Assembly (NCBI GenBank): GCA_023159155.1
Contig: JAJNNX010000085.1
Coordinates: forward strand, 1 to 64,000
From: Ustulina deusta
Lineage: Eukaryota; Ascomycota; Sordariomycetes; Xylariales; Xylariaceae
Direction of reading: 5' to 3'
DNA: 64,000 nt
Part shown: positions 13,830-25,000 of the stretch, piece after piece
Layout of the letters: the number at the start of each line of letters is the position of its first letter
How positions within the stretch are numbered: position 1 is the stretch's first letter
The notes under the pieces: generated by a model
Databases searched by the model: none
Told to the model about the DNA's origin: nothing
Seen by the model: the letters and a program-made list of their open reading frames with translations, nothing else
Position numbers and translations under genes: made by a program

Positions 13830-16209
13830 AGGCCCCGGATGTTGAATTTCGAAAGGACATGTATTTTATGGTGTAATATACAGGAGCGTGGAGTTCAGGT
13901 GATATTGCGCATGTACCGCCTGGACATGCATCGGTGCGACAGGCCATTCACATGTATGTAGCACGATCTTACTCAATTTTCCGTTACATTACTGGGCATT
14001 GACAGGTAAACATCTTCAGCCAATTTACATCTGAGGTATAGCAACTGTGACAGCCAACGCCTATATCAGGAGCAGGGCGTCGAGCAATGATGCGACGATG
14101 TGATGGGTGCCGGCTCCCTGGACAGCAGATACACCTATTCTTCTGTGAATGATGCTACCATGAATCGTCGAGTCTTCGTCATTGGCACAAATCCCCCGCC
14201 ATTTCTTGGCACGCAATCTTGACAGCAGGGGTATCTGCAGAGTTCAAACTCGATCACCAACACTCTATCGAGAACTACCTAGGTTAGTATAGACGAAGTC
14301 TTGGCAACAGAGTGAGGTATAGCGTACTAAGTATGCAGTCCAGATCACCAACAGTTAAGAAGTCTTAACAACAGGGGTATATGCATAGTTGATCGCAGCC
14401 CTGTACCAACAGTTTATATGTAGTATAGATGGAACGAGAGCTGAACCATCTCATCCCCCTGGACCCAGCCCCCGAGCCACCTGTTCTCCAGCTCACCAAT
14501 ATAGTACCTACATAGGTATACCGCCCCGTCCTGGCGCTCTCTCCAAGTTTGAAGTGTTACGGGATGGTGACGCACAACCTGTCACCCATTATTACCAGTA
14601 GGCACATTGCCGTGCCACCTCCAAACATCCACTGTTTTCTCGTCATCAAACCGGTATTCTGCCACCGCTCAAGGTAGAGCAACCCATTGTCCTCGCTGGA
14701 TGCCTTTTAATACAGGTGAAGCGGTTTATTCGGTTGTCATTGGTCTGCATTGGGTACAATTTGCTGCTCACGATGATGTCCTGGGTGATAGTGGCGGCGG
14801 CTCATTTAGGATCGCATTAGCTTGTGGATACTTGGACGCATCCTGAACCTGCCCTGGCACGGGTCGACCGGAGACTACCTACTAGTAGGTTTCTAGATAA
14901 TCCGTCGAGCTCTATCTCGATAAGTCTTGGCACAGCCCACACACCTGGTCGGGTAGCCCTACCGGTGCCAACCTAAACCACTACACTAGGGAGCTATTGA
15001 CACTAGAAAGGAAGATCAAATCATCCAAGTAGGAGCGACACGCCCTTTAAGTACGCAGAATAAAGAATTCGTGGGCATACAATATCGAACACGATTGGTA
15101 ATTAAATCTCACCGCTGTGCCAGGGGGTGATGCGAAGTTGGAGGAGTGCGTGGATGGACCGTTAGATATAAGAGGAAATCTGCCCTACTTCAGCAGATTG
15201 CATCTGTGCCATAGTGATTTGTTTTTTTGCTATGGGTCCCGAAGGACATGGGTGCTTTACTTTAACGGGCCTATGAGTTCCATTCCCCAACTCCACACAT
15301 CCACATGTCGGCCGGCTGTTATGGACAGTATGTATGTACTACCATACCAGTATACGTTCACTTCCCGAGTCCACTGCGCTTTCTTTTCCCTGCCGGCATT
15401 GCCGCAACGGCGCAGGCACCCACGTGTGAGTGTGCCCAGCCAACGATCGGTTTGAATTCGAAAGGCGGTGGTAGTGGTAGTGGTGGTGGCGATATGCAGG
15501 AGGCATATTACTTAGTATATGCAACAATGCCTTCTGATGAGTCCACCAAGGCATTCTAATAGACGCGTTATTCGCCCGAATACCTATATGATACGAAGCA
15601 ACTTCATGCGGGCTACGAGTTGGTGTAGATGTATGTCTGTGTTCTTTGAGCGGACCGCAATCTTGTTTTTCTCAAATCAACTGTCGGTAGGATGGTGGCC
15701 ATGTAAGAGATGGATGCATCACTTCGCGCAACTTGGTGCCGGCTGCAAAGTGTTGCGGATGACCCGTTCATTGTTCAAGATTGGGTAGGATGTCTAGATA
15801 GTGCCTGAGTAGCCACACTTTCGTCGCAAGAAACTTCCTTTCCCCCAATGTGGAGACACGCTTGTTTTCTTAGCCATCTTGGCGCCCTGGGATGCCTGGC
15901 TTGTGGTGCTGGCACTGTAGTACTATCTCAGAATCCTAGATAGATCATGTAGCACTCAGGGACAGCCTTGCGAGATTTTCGCAGCGACTGTACATAAAAA
16001 TTTAGTTATTTTTATCTAACTATCCTACAAGGTGGTATATAATTAGTTTATAAATGTAGCTTGAAACAACAATTTTCTTGTTTATCTCCCTCTATCTTTA
16101 GGAATATATGCCCTTTTAAACACTAAGCAGTAAGTTAAAACATCAGTAGAATGAATGTTAATACTCTTTTTGAAATAGCAATAACTAGTTGTGGTCTTCA
16201 AGATGAGAA
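13830..16209. other. Long gene-free accessory stretch
   Basis: No frame with coding character could be joined into a gene. It contains an imperfect tandem repeat (14214-14480, listed separately) and short simple repeats such as GGT/GGC triplets near 15470-15492. The remainder is unassigned. Confidence 0.55.
14214..14480. repeat. Imperfect tandem repeat, three ~65-85 bp units
   Basis: Three degenerate units each start near TCTTGACAGCAGGGGTAT, TCTTGGCAACAGAGTGAGG or TCTTAACAACAGGGGTAT and contain ATCACCAACA or TGTACCAACA near their ends. The units differ from each other by many substitutions and small gaps. Function is unknown; it could be a decayed minisatellite. Confidence 0.45.
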
Positions 16210-16521
16210 CTAAGATTGCACGGCTGCTAACCAGGAACAATCAATGGTTGAGAGGGACAATAGACTCATTCTCCTCAAGTATGACGACCATCTATAAAAT
16301 CTGGAAACGTAGGGCTTCACTAGCTCTAAAACTTCTAAGGTATTACTGTAATCAAGTCTTAGATTCGGGGATCGTTCTCGTCTAGAAGCACTGTTCCCCA
16401 TAGCAATATTAGGTTTCATGGTCAAACGGACTATAACATGTTTGTTACTAGGATCTGACAGTAATACAACTCGGTAGCCTTTAAGTCCGAAGTCGCCATA
16501 ATGAGTATAATGTGTACCCAT
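16210..16521 (-). pseudogene. Possible fragment of a transposon-associated ORF
   Basis: A 103-codon open frame with words such as YRVVLLSDPSNKHVIVRLT and VKPYVSRFYRWS faintly resembles fungal FluG/DUF3435-type proteins, which are often repetitive and decayed. It has no flanking exons that can be joined and sits directly beside the inverted repeat at 16583. The assignment is weak. Confidence 0.2.
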
Positions 16522-16582
16522 GCCAATGGCCCTGTAGATATTGGAGTTATATATATCAAGGTGGGAAAGAGAAATAAATGCC

Positions 16583-16888
16583 TATTGAAGTGGGCAATTG
16601 TAAGGAGGTCATGCTAGCATCCAGGTGCACTCACCTTGCCCTTATCCTAGGAGATAGGCCGAACCACACTTCGTAGCATAAGGTAACTTTAGGAATTAAT
16701 ATTGGGGAACCAAGTAATAAAATTAAATGCATTTTTTTTAATTCAACGCGAATGCTAGCTAAGGAGTGGTTGATGACTTCTATACGCAACGCAGTGTTTT
16801 TGGTGTTTCTTATGTTTTCTGTACGCAAAGCCACAAAGTGGCTTTCACCCCTTATTTCAAGCCACTCTTTTCTTACTCACACCACTTC
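16583..16888 (+). repeat. Inverted repeat copy A, upstream of the hydrolase
   Basis: Starts at TATTGAAGTGGGCAAT and ends at TCACACCACTTC. It is homologous in inverted orientation to 19741-20052; by eye about three quarters of positions match, with the best blocks at CCTAGGAGATAGGCCGAA, TTTTGGTGTTT and GTACGCAAAGCCACAAAGTGG. Both copies hold the 17-bp palindrome AAGCCAC-AAA-GTGGCTT (here at 16828-16844). The small open frames on both strands are shadows of this repeat. It may be a MITE-like non-autonomous element. Confidence 0.8.
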
Positions 16889-17533
16889 ACCATGTGAAAG
16901 CATTAGATTCTACAAAATCAGAAGAGAGAGTGGTGTCTAGGTGCTAGCATTGGTTTGTGGACTACTATAATCACATATACTGATCTGCTATTGCCTACCA
17001 TGGCCGTCTAAATACCCATGGAATACTTATTGTCTATCTAGGAGATCCGTGTGAATCGATAATACTTCAGTCAACAAGGTTAAACCCGGGAGAAAAAGGT
17101 GTTCACTCTTGTAAGTCGGACGGGATAGAAAACTCAAACCCCCAAACAACCGCTCTGAAATTCCCATTATCGTGAATAGTTGAGTTTGTACAGCAGTCCA
17201 TCTAGTTCACGTTTATCGCGTTAGGATTGAAGATAATGAGTACCTGAGACATTTTTGGCACCAACTTCACGCACTTGTGGCTGTCGGAAACACCCCAATC
17301 TCTTTCCGGACCCTCATCCGGACATCGTCCGATCCGTCCGTATTAAGCCGAACATTTAACTCAGCGTCAACTCCAAACTTAACTCAACGCTTGTGTGGAA
17401 AAAGACCGCAGGTGCCACAGACGTCTTCCAACAGACGACCCACTCATAAAAGGTTAACACCGAGCTATATACGGGCTTTTGCAATAATAGTGTCCAGACC
17501 GGCGTCCTCGTGCTTCTTCCTCGATCAGACGAA
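16889..17533. promoter_or_regulatory. 5' flank of the Ayg1-like gene
   Basis: About 645 bp between the inverted repeat and the hydrolase start codon. No conserved element can be named with confidence. A CCGGA / TCCGA / TCCGG cluster lies at about 17306-17340. Confidence 0.35.
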
Positions 17534-19451
17534 ATGGCATCCCCGGGAGGCAAGTATTTTATCCAAGATAAGCTAGCACAGCCGGCAGCGCACCACGCTA
17601 GCTTCGAGGCCCTTTGGGAGACGAAATGGAAGCCCTTAGTAAGTGAGAAACCTCGATTAACTGTGCTAAAAAGCCACACTTTAATACTCTCGATCTCACC
17701 CTTTCCGTATGAAATATTGACTGGCTACCCGCAGTGCGACAAGGGCATCTACCCATTCATGTACGGAACCACGCAAGATTTCGAGCCCGTCGCCCGCGAG
17801 ATTATAGCCGCGGGCCTCAAGCCGCCGTACAACTGGGATGAGTACGCGTCGTACTTTTTCGTGCAGGCTCACGACCTTGTAACCGAAGCGATGAACTCGC
17901 AGGACGAGAACAAAGCCTCGGAGTTGTACATGTATGTCCGTCCCTCTCTTCCTGTCTCCTTCGGCGGTAGCTAGTTTTTGAAGGCGAGCAGGACCGGGAC
18001 GCGCTGATGAGATTGATTTATCGTTTTTTCTTGCCTTTAGGAGGGCTTCAGCGCTGTACCGCATCGCGCGGTTCCCGGCCCCGCGCTCCGAAAAACAGCA
18101 GATCGCGTGGAAAAGAGGGAAAAAGGCTGCTCTGGAAGGCCTGAAGCGCCAGAAGTATCCCATGGTCGAGGTGGAGATCCCGCATATATATGCCGCGAAT
18201 GGGGACGGCGAAGTGCTGCCGGCTTATTACCATCTCCCGGCGCGTGCACGCCCCGACAATCGAGTACCGCTTGTTATCATTTTCACCGGTCTGGATGGCT
18301 ACCGAACTGAGCTCGCGGTCTGGAAGGATGGCTGGGCTGGTCTTGGCGTTGCCCTTCTTGTTGTTGAGGTCCCGGGGACGGGGGACAATCCCGGCGCCCC
18401 TTCGGACCCGGAATCTCCAGACCGCGTATGGTCGAGCATGTTCGACTGGGTTGGTCGACAAGAGTGTATTGACCAGAGCAGGGTTGTGAACTGGGGTTTT
18501 AGTACTGGTGGCTATTGTGAGCAATAATTCTCAAAGTCATATTCTTCTTGTTCTGGTCCCTTTTTGTGTAGAGCCTCCTTTTCGGGTGAAATTCATGGGT
18601 TGGAAACTTCCAATGGTTCCGAAACTCTCCCGATCACGCCCAACATGATAATTACTGACCCTGAGTGTTGCAGATTCTATACGCCTTGCGCATACGCATT
18701 CTGATAAGCTGAAGGGTGTGGTAGCGCTAGGAGGCGGCTGTCACCAGTACGTATTATTACTGAGCCTTACCTTTCTATCCCTTTTAGCAAGGAGTGTGCT
18801 CCCACATGCTTCCAACCCCCCCCCCCCCCCAACAACAACAACAACGTGAGCGGTAGTTTCTAACGAACCGGCGTAGTATGTTTGACCCAGAATGGTTGGA
18901 TGCGGTGGACACCTTGGAGTATCCCTTCGAGTATGTGCTGTTGTCCACCCGCACATCCTTGGAAATGATAGCAGCTAACGTATGAGATGCAGTCTAGCTC
19001 ATACTCTATGCTACAAATTTGGCTACGGAACCGACTTCGAACGCTTCAAGAAAGAGGCTCGCGACCGATTTTCGCTACTTAGCAACGGGATCCTCAATCG
19101 TCCAGGATGTGCACGGCTACTGCTTGTAAACGGCACGGAGGACGAGATATTCCCTATCGATGACTATTATTTGTGCCTGCAATATGGCGATCCCAAGGAA
19201 GTTCGGTGCGTGAATTTTCTCCCAACATACTGTCGTAAACAGCCGCAATTCTATTTCAACTTATCTTCCAATATGTATGCATGTCTTGAAACTTACTTTC
19301 ACGAAACAGTTTCGTTGGCGGTCACAAGCATATGGGCGAGCCGGCCTCCTTTTTTGTTATTCTCCAGTGGTTGTTTAAGCTGCTGGAGATATCCGGTAAT
19401 GTCAACGAATTTCTGTCGACCATACCATTCAAGGCGCAGTACTTGAGGTAA
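17534..19451 (+). CDS. Ayg1-like FrsA-family alpha/beta hydrolase
   Basis: Seven exons (17534-17638, 17735-17931, 18041-18516, 18674-18746, 18877-18930, 18993-19205, 19310-19451) give 419 residues, the usual size for the family. The N-terminal cap begins with FEALWETKWK and CDKGIYPFMYGT, then LYRIARFPAP. The hydrolase core has the nucleophile elbow WGFSTGGYY (GxSxGG), an acidic residue in LLLVNGTEDEIFPIDD and a histidine in GGHKHMG, so the Ser-Asp-His triad is intact. Characterised fungal Ayg1 shortens a heptaketide naphthopyrone to tetrahydroxynaphthalene in DHN-melanin synthesis. That substrate is an inference here, because relatives also act on other polyketides and no polyketide synthase is present in the window. 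Intron 4 contains a run of 15 C. The gene is bracketed by inverted repeats. Confidence 0.88.
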
Positions 19452-19740
19452 ATATGCGTGGCCTGGGTCACTACCAATTCGTCATATTCAAAGACCAAAG
19501 CTCTAGATTTGCAGATATTGTTATAGGTGCTATAGTGCAGCAGAAAAACCGGAGGAGAAAATAATCTACTTTGATCAGTGTTTCATCTGTATCTCCTTAA
19601 AGTCTTTAGCTTTTTGTGGAGTTAAGAGAGAAATTTTTGATGCAATCTGATATTAAGGTGCATCAGCAGCGGATGTTTATACAGAGGGTATCGGCTGCAA
19701 AGTGGGAATAGAGGTGAATCGTGAACCAAATACAAATACC

Positions 19741-20052
19741 GAAGTGGTGTGAGTGAGAAAAGAGTGATTTGCAATAAGGGGGGGAGGAAGCCACTTTGTG
19801 GCTTTGCGTACAGAAAACATAAAAAACACCAAAAGCGCCGCGTTGCCTTGATGCATAGGGAATCGCAAACTACTCCTTAGTTAGCATTCGTGTTGAATTA
19901 AATTTTTTCATTTACTCTTGATCGCCTGGTTCCCCAGTGCTAATTGATAGAATTACGCTAGGAAGTGTAATTTCGGCCTATCTCCTAGTATAAGGGTAAG
20001 GTAAGTGCCACTTTGTATTGGCATGACTTACTTACTATTGCCCACTTCAATA
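19741..20052 (-). repeat. Inverted repeat copy B, downstream of the hydrolase
   Basis: Reverse-complement partner of 16583-16888. Shared blocks include CCACTTTGTGGCTTTGCGTA, CATAAAAAACACCAAAA and TTCGGCCTATCTCCTAG. With copy A it encloses ~2.85 kb carrying only the hydrolase gene. No target-site duplication could be defined at the outer edges. Confidence 0.8.
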
Positions 20053-20606
20053 CTCTAGGTAGCCGGAAACAAGTAAAAAAGCCTGTACATTGTGACTCTC
20101 CCTCCTGTTCCTGTCTCAATTCATCGTGTGCCAACGAGTGAGTTGCCACTCAATATAATTACAGTTGAATTTATTGTGGTGTGATGCCCTTAGATGTTCT
20201 AGGCCGCATGCGCGTTACACTAGCAGAGACAGCGAGTACTTCCTTAGTAGAGATACTTTGGTAATCTTGTTAAACTCTGTCATGCTGGGGATAGAGCATT
20301 GCAACTATCACTCTTCAACGAGGAATTCCTAGTAAACATAAGGTGTCCCCCTCAATCCGTTCCAAGGTTTGAGGATTACCAGCTTCTGGCCATAGGGTGT
20401 TTTGTTTCTGCTGGTCCTGTGTCTGTTCAGAGCATCGTGTACATTCCTTCCGGCGTGGGATTTGGTGAAAGCTGTTAGGGAGGTGGGTGGGTGACGCGGT
20501 GTAACTATAGCGATAATGCCTTTACACCTTAATTACACCTTACACCTACACCTATATATATTTGTATACCGCCGTTTATTGTCAAGGATTATCAACCTTA
20601 GGTAAG
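20053..20606. other. Gene-free spacer with TTACACC repeats
   Basis: No coding frame was found. At about 20520-20556 the word TTACACCT/TACACCT is repeated four or five times just before a TATATATATTT stretch. The remainder is unassigned. Confidence 0.45.
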
Positions 20607-20757
20607 TGTTACGGGCTAGGTTGGACTGGCCGAGTCTGCCAACTAGTGTATATATAGCCGTTGGGTCGCCGCTCGTACGACGCTTCTCTTTTTCTTTCGT
20701 ACATAGTTTTATTGACAGTACGTTTTATATTACAGTTGTTTGACTAATAATTTCACA
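20607..20757 (+). mobile_element. Candidate old LTR with following PBS-like site
   Basis: The segment begins TGTTACGGGC, has a TATATATAG box after CTAGTG, a pyrimidine-rich CTTCTCTTTTTCTTTCG stretch, and ends TTTCACA. It is followed at once by GTCAGGTATCAAAT, which looks like a tRNA primer-binding site. No matching second LTR and no 5-bp duplication were found, so it may be the 5' end of a truncated element. An alternative end at 20734 (ATTACA) is possible. Confidence 0.3.
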
Positions 20758-21016
20758 GTCAGGTATCAAATAATTATTATTATATAAGGGGTTTTAAACA
20801 CGCTTGGTCGTTAATAATAGGATCTATTAAAATAGGTAAAGTGAAAACTTTCAATCTAAAGGTTTCACTATTGCCCTAATATCTAGAGGTAGGGTAGACC
20901 CTAGACTCCGGTGTGTGCGAGCGAAAGGGGTCTCCAAGGGTGTATTCCTAATAGTAAATACGTTAGTTATTTAAGGACTCTCTTCATGATAATATAATGT
21001 AATTAAATTAAAGAAG

Positions 21017-21040
21017 AAATAAATAAATAAATAAATAAAT
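21017..21040. repeat. (AAAT)6 microsatellite
   Basis: Six perfect AAAT units in AT-rich intergenic DNA. Confidence 0.9.
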
Positions 21041-21359
21041 ATTTTTCAATGCTTCTTTTTATAAGAATTCTAAATAGGTTAATAATCGTCCTGATAGCCA
21101 CAAGTTGTTCAAGTACAATATCGTGAGACCTATCTACAGGAAACCACTCCAAATTTGAAGCAATCAGGAAAGGTTAGAAGTTAATATGGGCTGCATTAAC
21201 TACAGCCAAAGTCCAACCAGTAGCGTGGTTACAAATGTCGTCAGTGTAGCAGGCAGTACTGGCGAAGCCCCTTACATCTTACCTGTAAATCCTTCCAGTG
21301 TAATATCTCCTTCTGTAACGCCATATATCATACCGCACCGTGAGCCTTGCCATATCGTT

Positions 21360-21557
21360 TGTCAAAGATATATATCACTACCCTAGGGAGTTGATATATC
21401 AGTATTCTATATATATATATATATATATAGTATCAACCCCCTAGATTTGGGAGGTTCAGGAATCAATTGACCGCTTTATTGAGCCCGAACTATAACCTAC
21501 CTACTTCCTAGCTGCAGATGAGTCTCTCTATTCACTCTGGACACCCGTACTCTGACA
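21360..21557 (+). mobile_element. Solo LTR, copy 1, with 5-bp target duplication
   Basis: 198 bp beginning TGTCAAAGAT and ending ACTCTGACA. It is flanked by the identical pentamer TCGTT at 21355-21359 and 21558-21562. It is clearly homologous, in the opposite orientation, to 47908-48099; shared blocks include CTACCCTAGGGAG, GATATATCAGTATTCT and GGAGGTTCAGGAATCAATTG. The TG...CA ends, perfect 5-bp duplication and lack of internal sequence mark it as a solo LTR left by recombination. Compared with copy 2 it carries extra A/T at several G/C sites (for example CAAAG against CAGGG), as expected after RIP. Confidence 0.9.
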
Positions 21558-22037
21558 TCGTTACGAACCAAGGTTGCCAAAAAGATGTGCAGATAGGTCG
21601 AGGGCCGAGGGCGACTTCACTACGTTCTCTAAATTTAATTACTTGTAGTCTGACGGTAGACTGCTCCAGTTCTGTTCTGTGACAAAAGACTAAGGCCTTC
21701 GATGGCTCCGCCTTGTTCCACCGTCACATCAAAATATGCCTTCCCAAAGAAGAATCACGTAAAAGAACTCATAAGACACACTTGGAGCCTTGAATTCTGG
21801 ATCCGCAAACCTCTAGTGTTCTGGAGCCATTTATCCGCAAAGTGACCATAACTATCTCAAGCTTACATTAACGTGAGGACTGCCTAAGCAAATGTACTAA
21901 GCATTTATGTCATCCCGAGTGTCAAGATTGACGTGGGCTTAAAGGTTCTCTTGTACAGAAACAAGAAAATAAGTACAACCTCTATTTACGAGCCTCTGAG
22001 ATTCTCATATTTGTTCACTTTCGCTGACGTTTGAGTT
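21558..22037. other. Downstream flank of the ankyrin gene
   Basis: About 480 bp with no coding signal, mostly the 3' UTR side of the minus-strand ankyrin gene. Confidence 0.5.
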
Positions 22038-25000
22038 TCAAGACTCATTCCCAATCCGCCAAGCCGAAGACGTCCGAGCTCTGTACGTGCTAGTAACAAG
22101 GTCGGTATCCTCCTTCTTGTTTGCGTCGTCATCAGCACCGTCATCATTCGTGGTCCTCTTCGTGTAATAGCGCTGCCACGAATAGCTCTCACCCAGGCGT
22201 CTAGCTACATCGTTGGCTTCGTTGAGACTGACAAGGCGTCGTTTCCCTTCAGCCTTCGCAAGGTGGTGTTGGACTATACTCCAGGTGGCGTCGCGGCGAG
22301 ATTTCGAAGGCTGCGCGTCGTGGACAAATAGCTCTGGAACCCTACCAACTAGGTGTCTGGAGTCTTTGACATCAATATCAATTGAATCGAGTCCCCCAAC
22401 CTTCGAGTTAGTGAAGATATCGTAGGCAATTTCACCCGGTGTGCGACCAACGGTGTTCTCGCGATAGAGGAGTTTGGGGTTCTGTTGAAGGATCACTTTA
22501 GTTTGCTCGGGCAACGACCGCACCACGGCTGTATGAAGCACCGTATCACCAGACCCGTTGAGTATTTCTAGCTCCTCGCCTTTCGAGAAATCAAGAAGGA
22601 GGCTCAAAAGCTTCACATTATCAAGATTTTCATCGTCCAGACTCCTCTGGCGGTGAAAGACCACATTGGCATTTTTCAGCCAGAAATGAAGAGGGGTGTC
22701 ACCACCATGGGAGAGGTTATTCCGCTGGCGGAACATATGGATCCTTAACTCAGGATCGAACAGTTCTAGCATCTGTCGGAGTTGATTAAGCTTCGGTCGG
22801 TTTGTAACACATGCATGAATGATGTTATTGAACTCCTTGTCTTTGACTGACTGGTCGGCCCCAGCGTCAATAAGGGTTTTAGCGAACTGCACCCGCCCCA
22901 TTAGGCACGCCAAATATAGAGGACTGTGGCCAAGGTCTGATTTTGCTTCGAATGACGACGGGCAGACCTTGATCAAGTACTCGATGAGCTTGTTGGTACT
23001 ATCTCCAAGAGGGCCTAGCACAGCACAATGAATGACAAAGTCGTCTGCTTAGTTGTTAGTGACATAGTTCTAACACGTAGAAAGCAACCTACTTTGAATA
23101 CCAAGCCACTTTGCAATGGCTCGATCGAACCCGCCAGCTGACTCATTCAGGTGTTTTAGTCGTGGATCTTCTCTGGCGACCTTGGACTTGCCGAACTCTC
23201 GATAGTGCCTCATTGGTGCATCACCTAGGAACCATTCAACAGATTCGATTGAACCCGCCAAAGCAGCTGTAAGCAAAGGTGGTGCCTTGCTAGCCGTGGG
23301 CTTGACCACAAGGTTGCGGCCGGCCCGAGCCCAGTCGGCTCTCTTCTTGCCGTAGACGGAAAGGCCTTGGTAATAACGCGGCTTGATCTTCATCTCTGTT
23401 CCACTTTTCTTCACAAGCTCCTCGAGCGGAATTCCCGCACCAACCCGCCCGATCACCTCGGCAAGCATGTTGGTTCGGCCCATCCGAATCGCATTCTCAA
23501 ACTCGACTTCAGGGAAGGCGTAGAACTTGCTAGACTCGTCTTCGTCTTCAGACTTGCTCGCGAAGCGAGTGTGCATATCGAGAAGGAAAGTAAACCGATG
23601 GCTATCGTTCAGGGCTATCGCAAATGTGAGAAGATTCTGAGTATTGAAACTAATCTCCTCAGCTTTGTCGCCATGTAGCACAAAAGTTGGGGCCAGCCAG
23701 CCGATGATAGTCGAAGGTAACACATTACTTTTGACCTGCATAGACACTTGGCCAATGTTGTCTATGGTGAACTGGTCGTTGATAATCTCCTTATAGATCT
23801 CGGGTTCGCTGTCACCGTCGCTTGCATCTGATTCTTCGTAAGATCCTTCTTCATCCTCAGGCTTGGTCATTTTGAATCGCGCCTTTTCCTCTTCTGTTGG
23901 AGACCACTGCGCTTGTGCGATCTCAAGTATGGCTTTAGCTGTATCGAAGTGCCCTTTGAGGAATGCAAGTGAGAAAGGATTGTTGCCAACCAAATCTGAT
24001 ACCGCTATCTTCAACGGCGGCTCTTTTCCATCGGGGCCCCAGGGAGCTAGTGCGAGTGACTTGATCATTTCTATGTCGCCAGCCCAGGCCGCTTCGAAGC
24101 TAAGTGGGTTTAGCGTTTTAACTCCCAACGACGCCATGGTTAGGGGCTAGGCTTGACGGTTTTACTTACAGTTTTATATACGCATTTTCCCGGTCCGAGG
24201 TGAGGTCTCTTACACCCCTAAAGCTGAGCTGCAAGCTGTAGTCAATTTGAGGTGTATCTTCACCCACGTTATCATGGGGTCGTGGCATGGTCTCAATATT
24301 GGGATACAGCTCTTTGAAAGTTTTTGCACCTTTCTCTAAGAGCGTTGTCTCAACTTTCTCGAGCTGCGAAATGACACCTTGGATGGCCTCCCTCTTTTCG
24401 ACAAGGCCTTTTAGGGAAGCGACTCTCTTCTCTTCTTTCTTGAGATTCTCCAAGCCCTTCCTGTGGTCTTCCATTTTCTTTTTGATATCACTAGAGACAA
24501 GCCAGTGTTGGCTATAACACCCATTGTCAGTAAGGTACGTTTTGAGCGTGCTGTTTCAGAAGTCCCAAGAGCTTCTATCACATAATACATCCTCAACTAG
24601 GACGTTTTACGCTGCCGAAATAGCTAAAACAAAAAGAAAGTAATTTGGAGGATTACTTACTAAGTCCCCTTCGGAAATTTGTCTAGAAACTTCGTAGCTC
24701 CACGTGGCTCTTCGGTAGCAGACAAATCGTCCGAGGTGCTAGGCCCGAAAAATTCGGACCGCAGTTTGATCGCGACCGGCTCCCCATCATACTTTCGCAA
24801 TTCGCTCAGAAGCTTTCGCACGACGTCTAGAGCAGTCTCGCCCGTATTATACCGACGCGACCACTCGTTGCGGATCACGTCCCAACTCGCTTTCGTGATC
24901 GGGCTAGGGTCGACCCCTCTATCAAGAAGCTCTAATGCTAATGCTGGCTCCGACGATCGGATTGCAACCAGAAGAGGTTGTTCCGTTGAATTTTGGAATT

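Noticed and set aside
13309..13830. Glycosyltransferase exon 4 starting after CAG at 13308 or after TAG at 13282
   Set aside because: The first gives a premature stop; the second is open but adds residues and loses the WLGHCGE block.
16631..16940. Small ORFs on both strands at 16631-16940 and 19677-19868
   Set aside because: They are frames of the inverted repeat, not genes.
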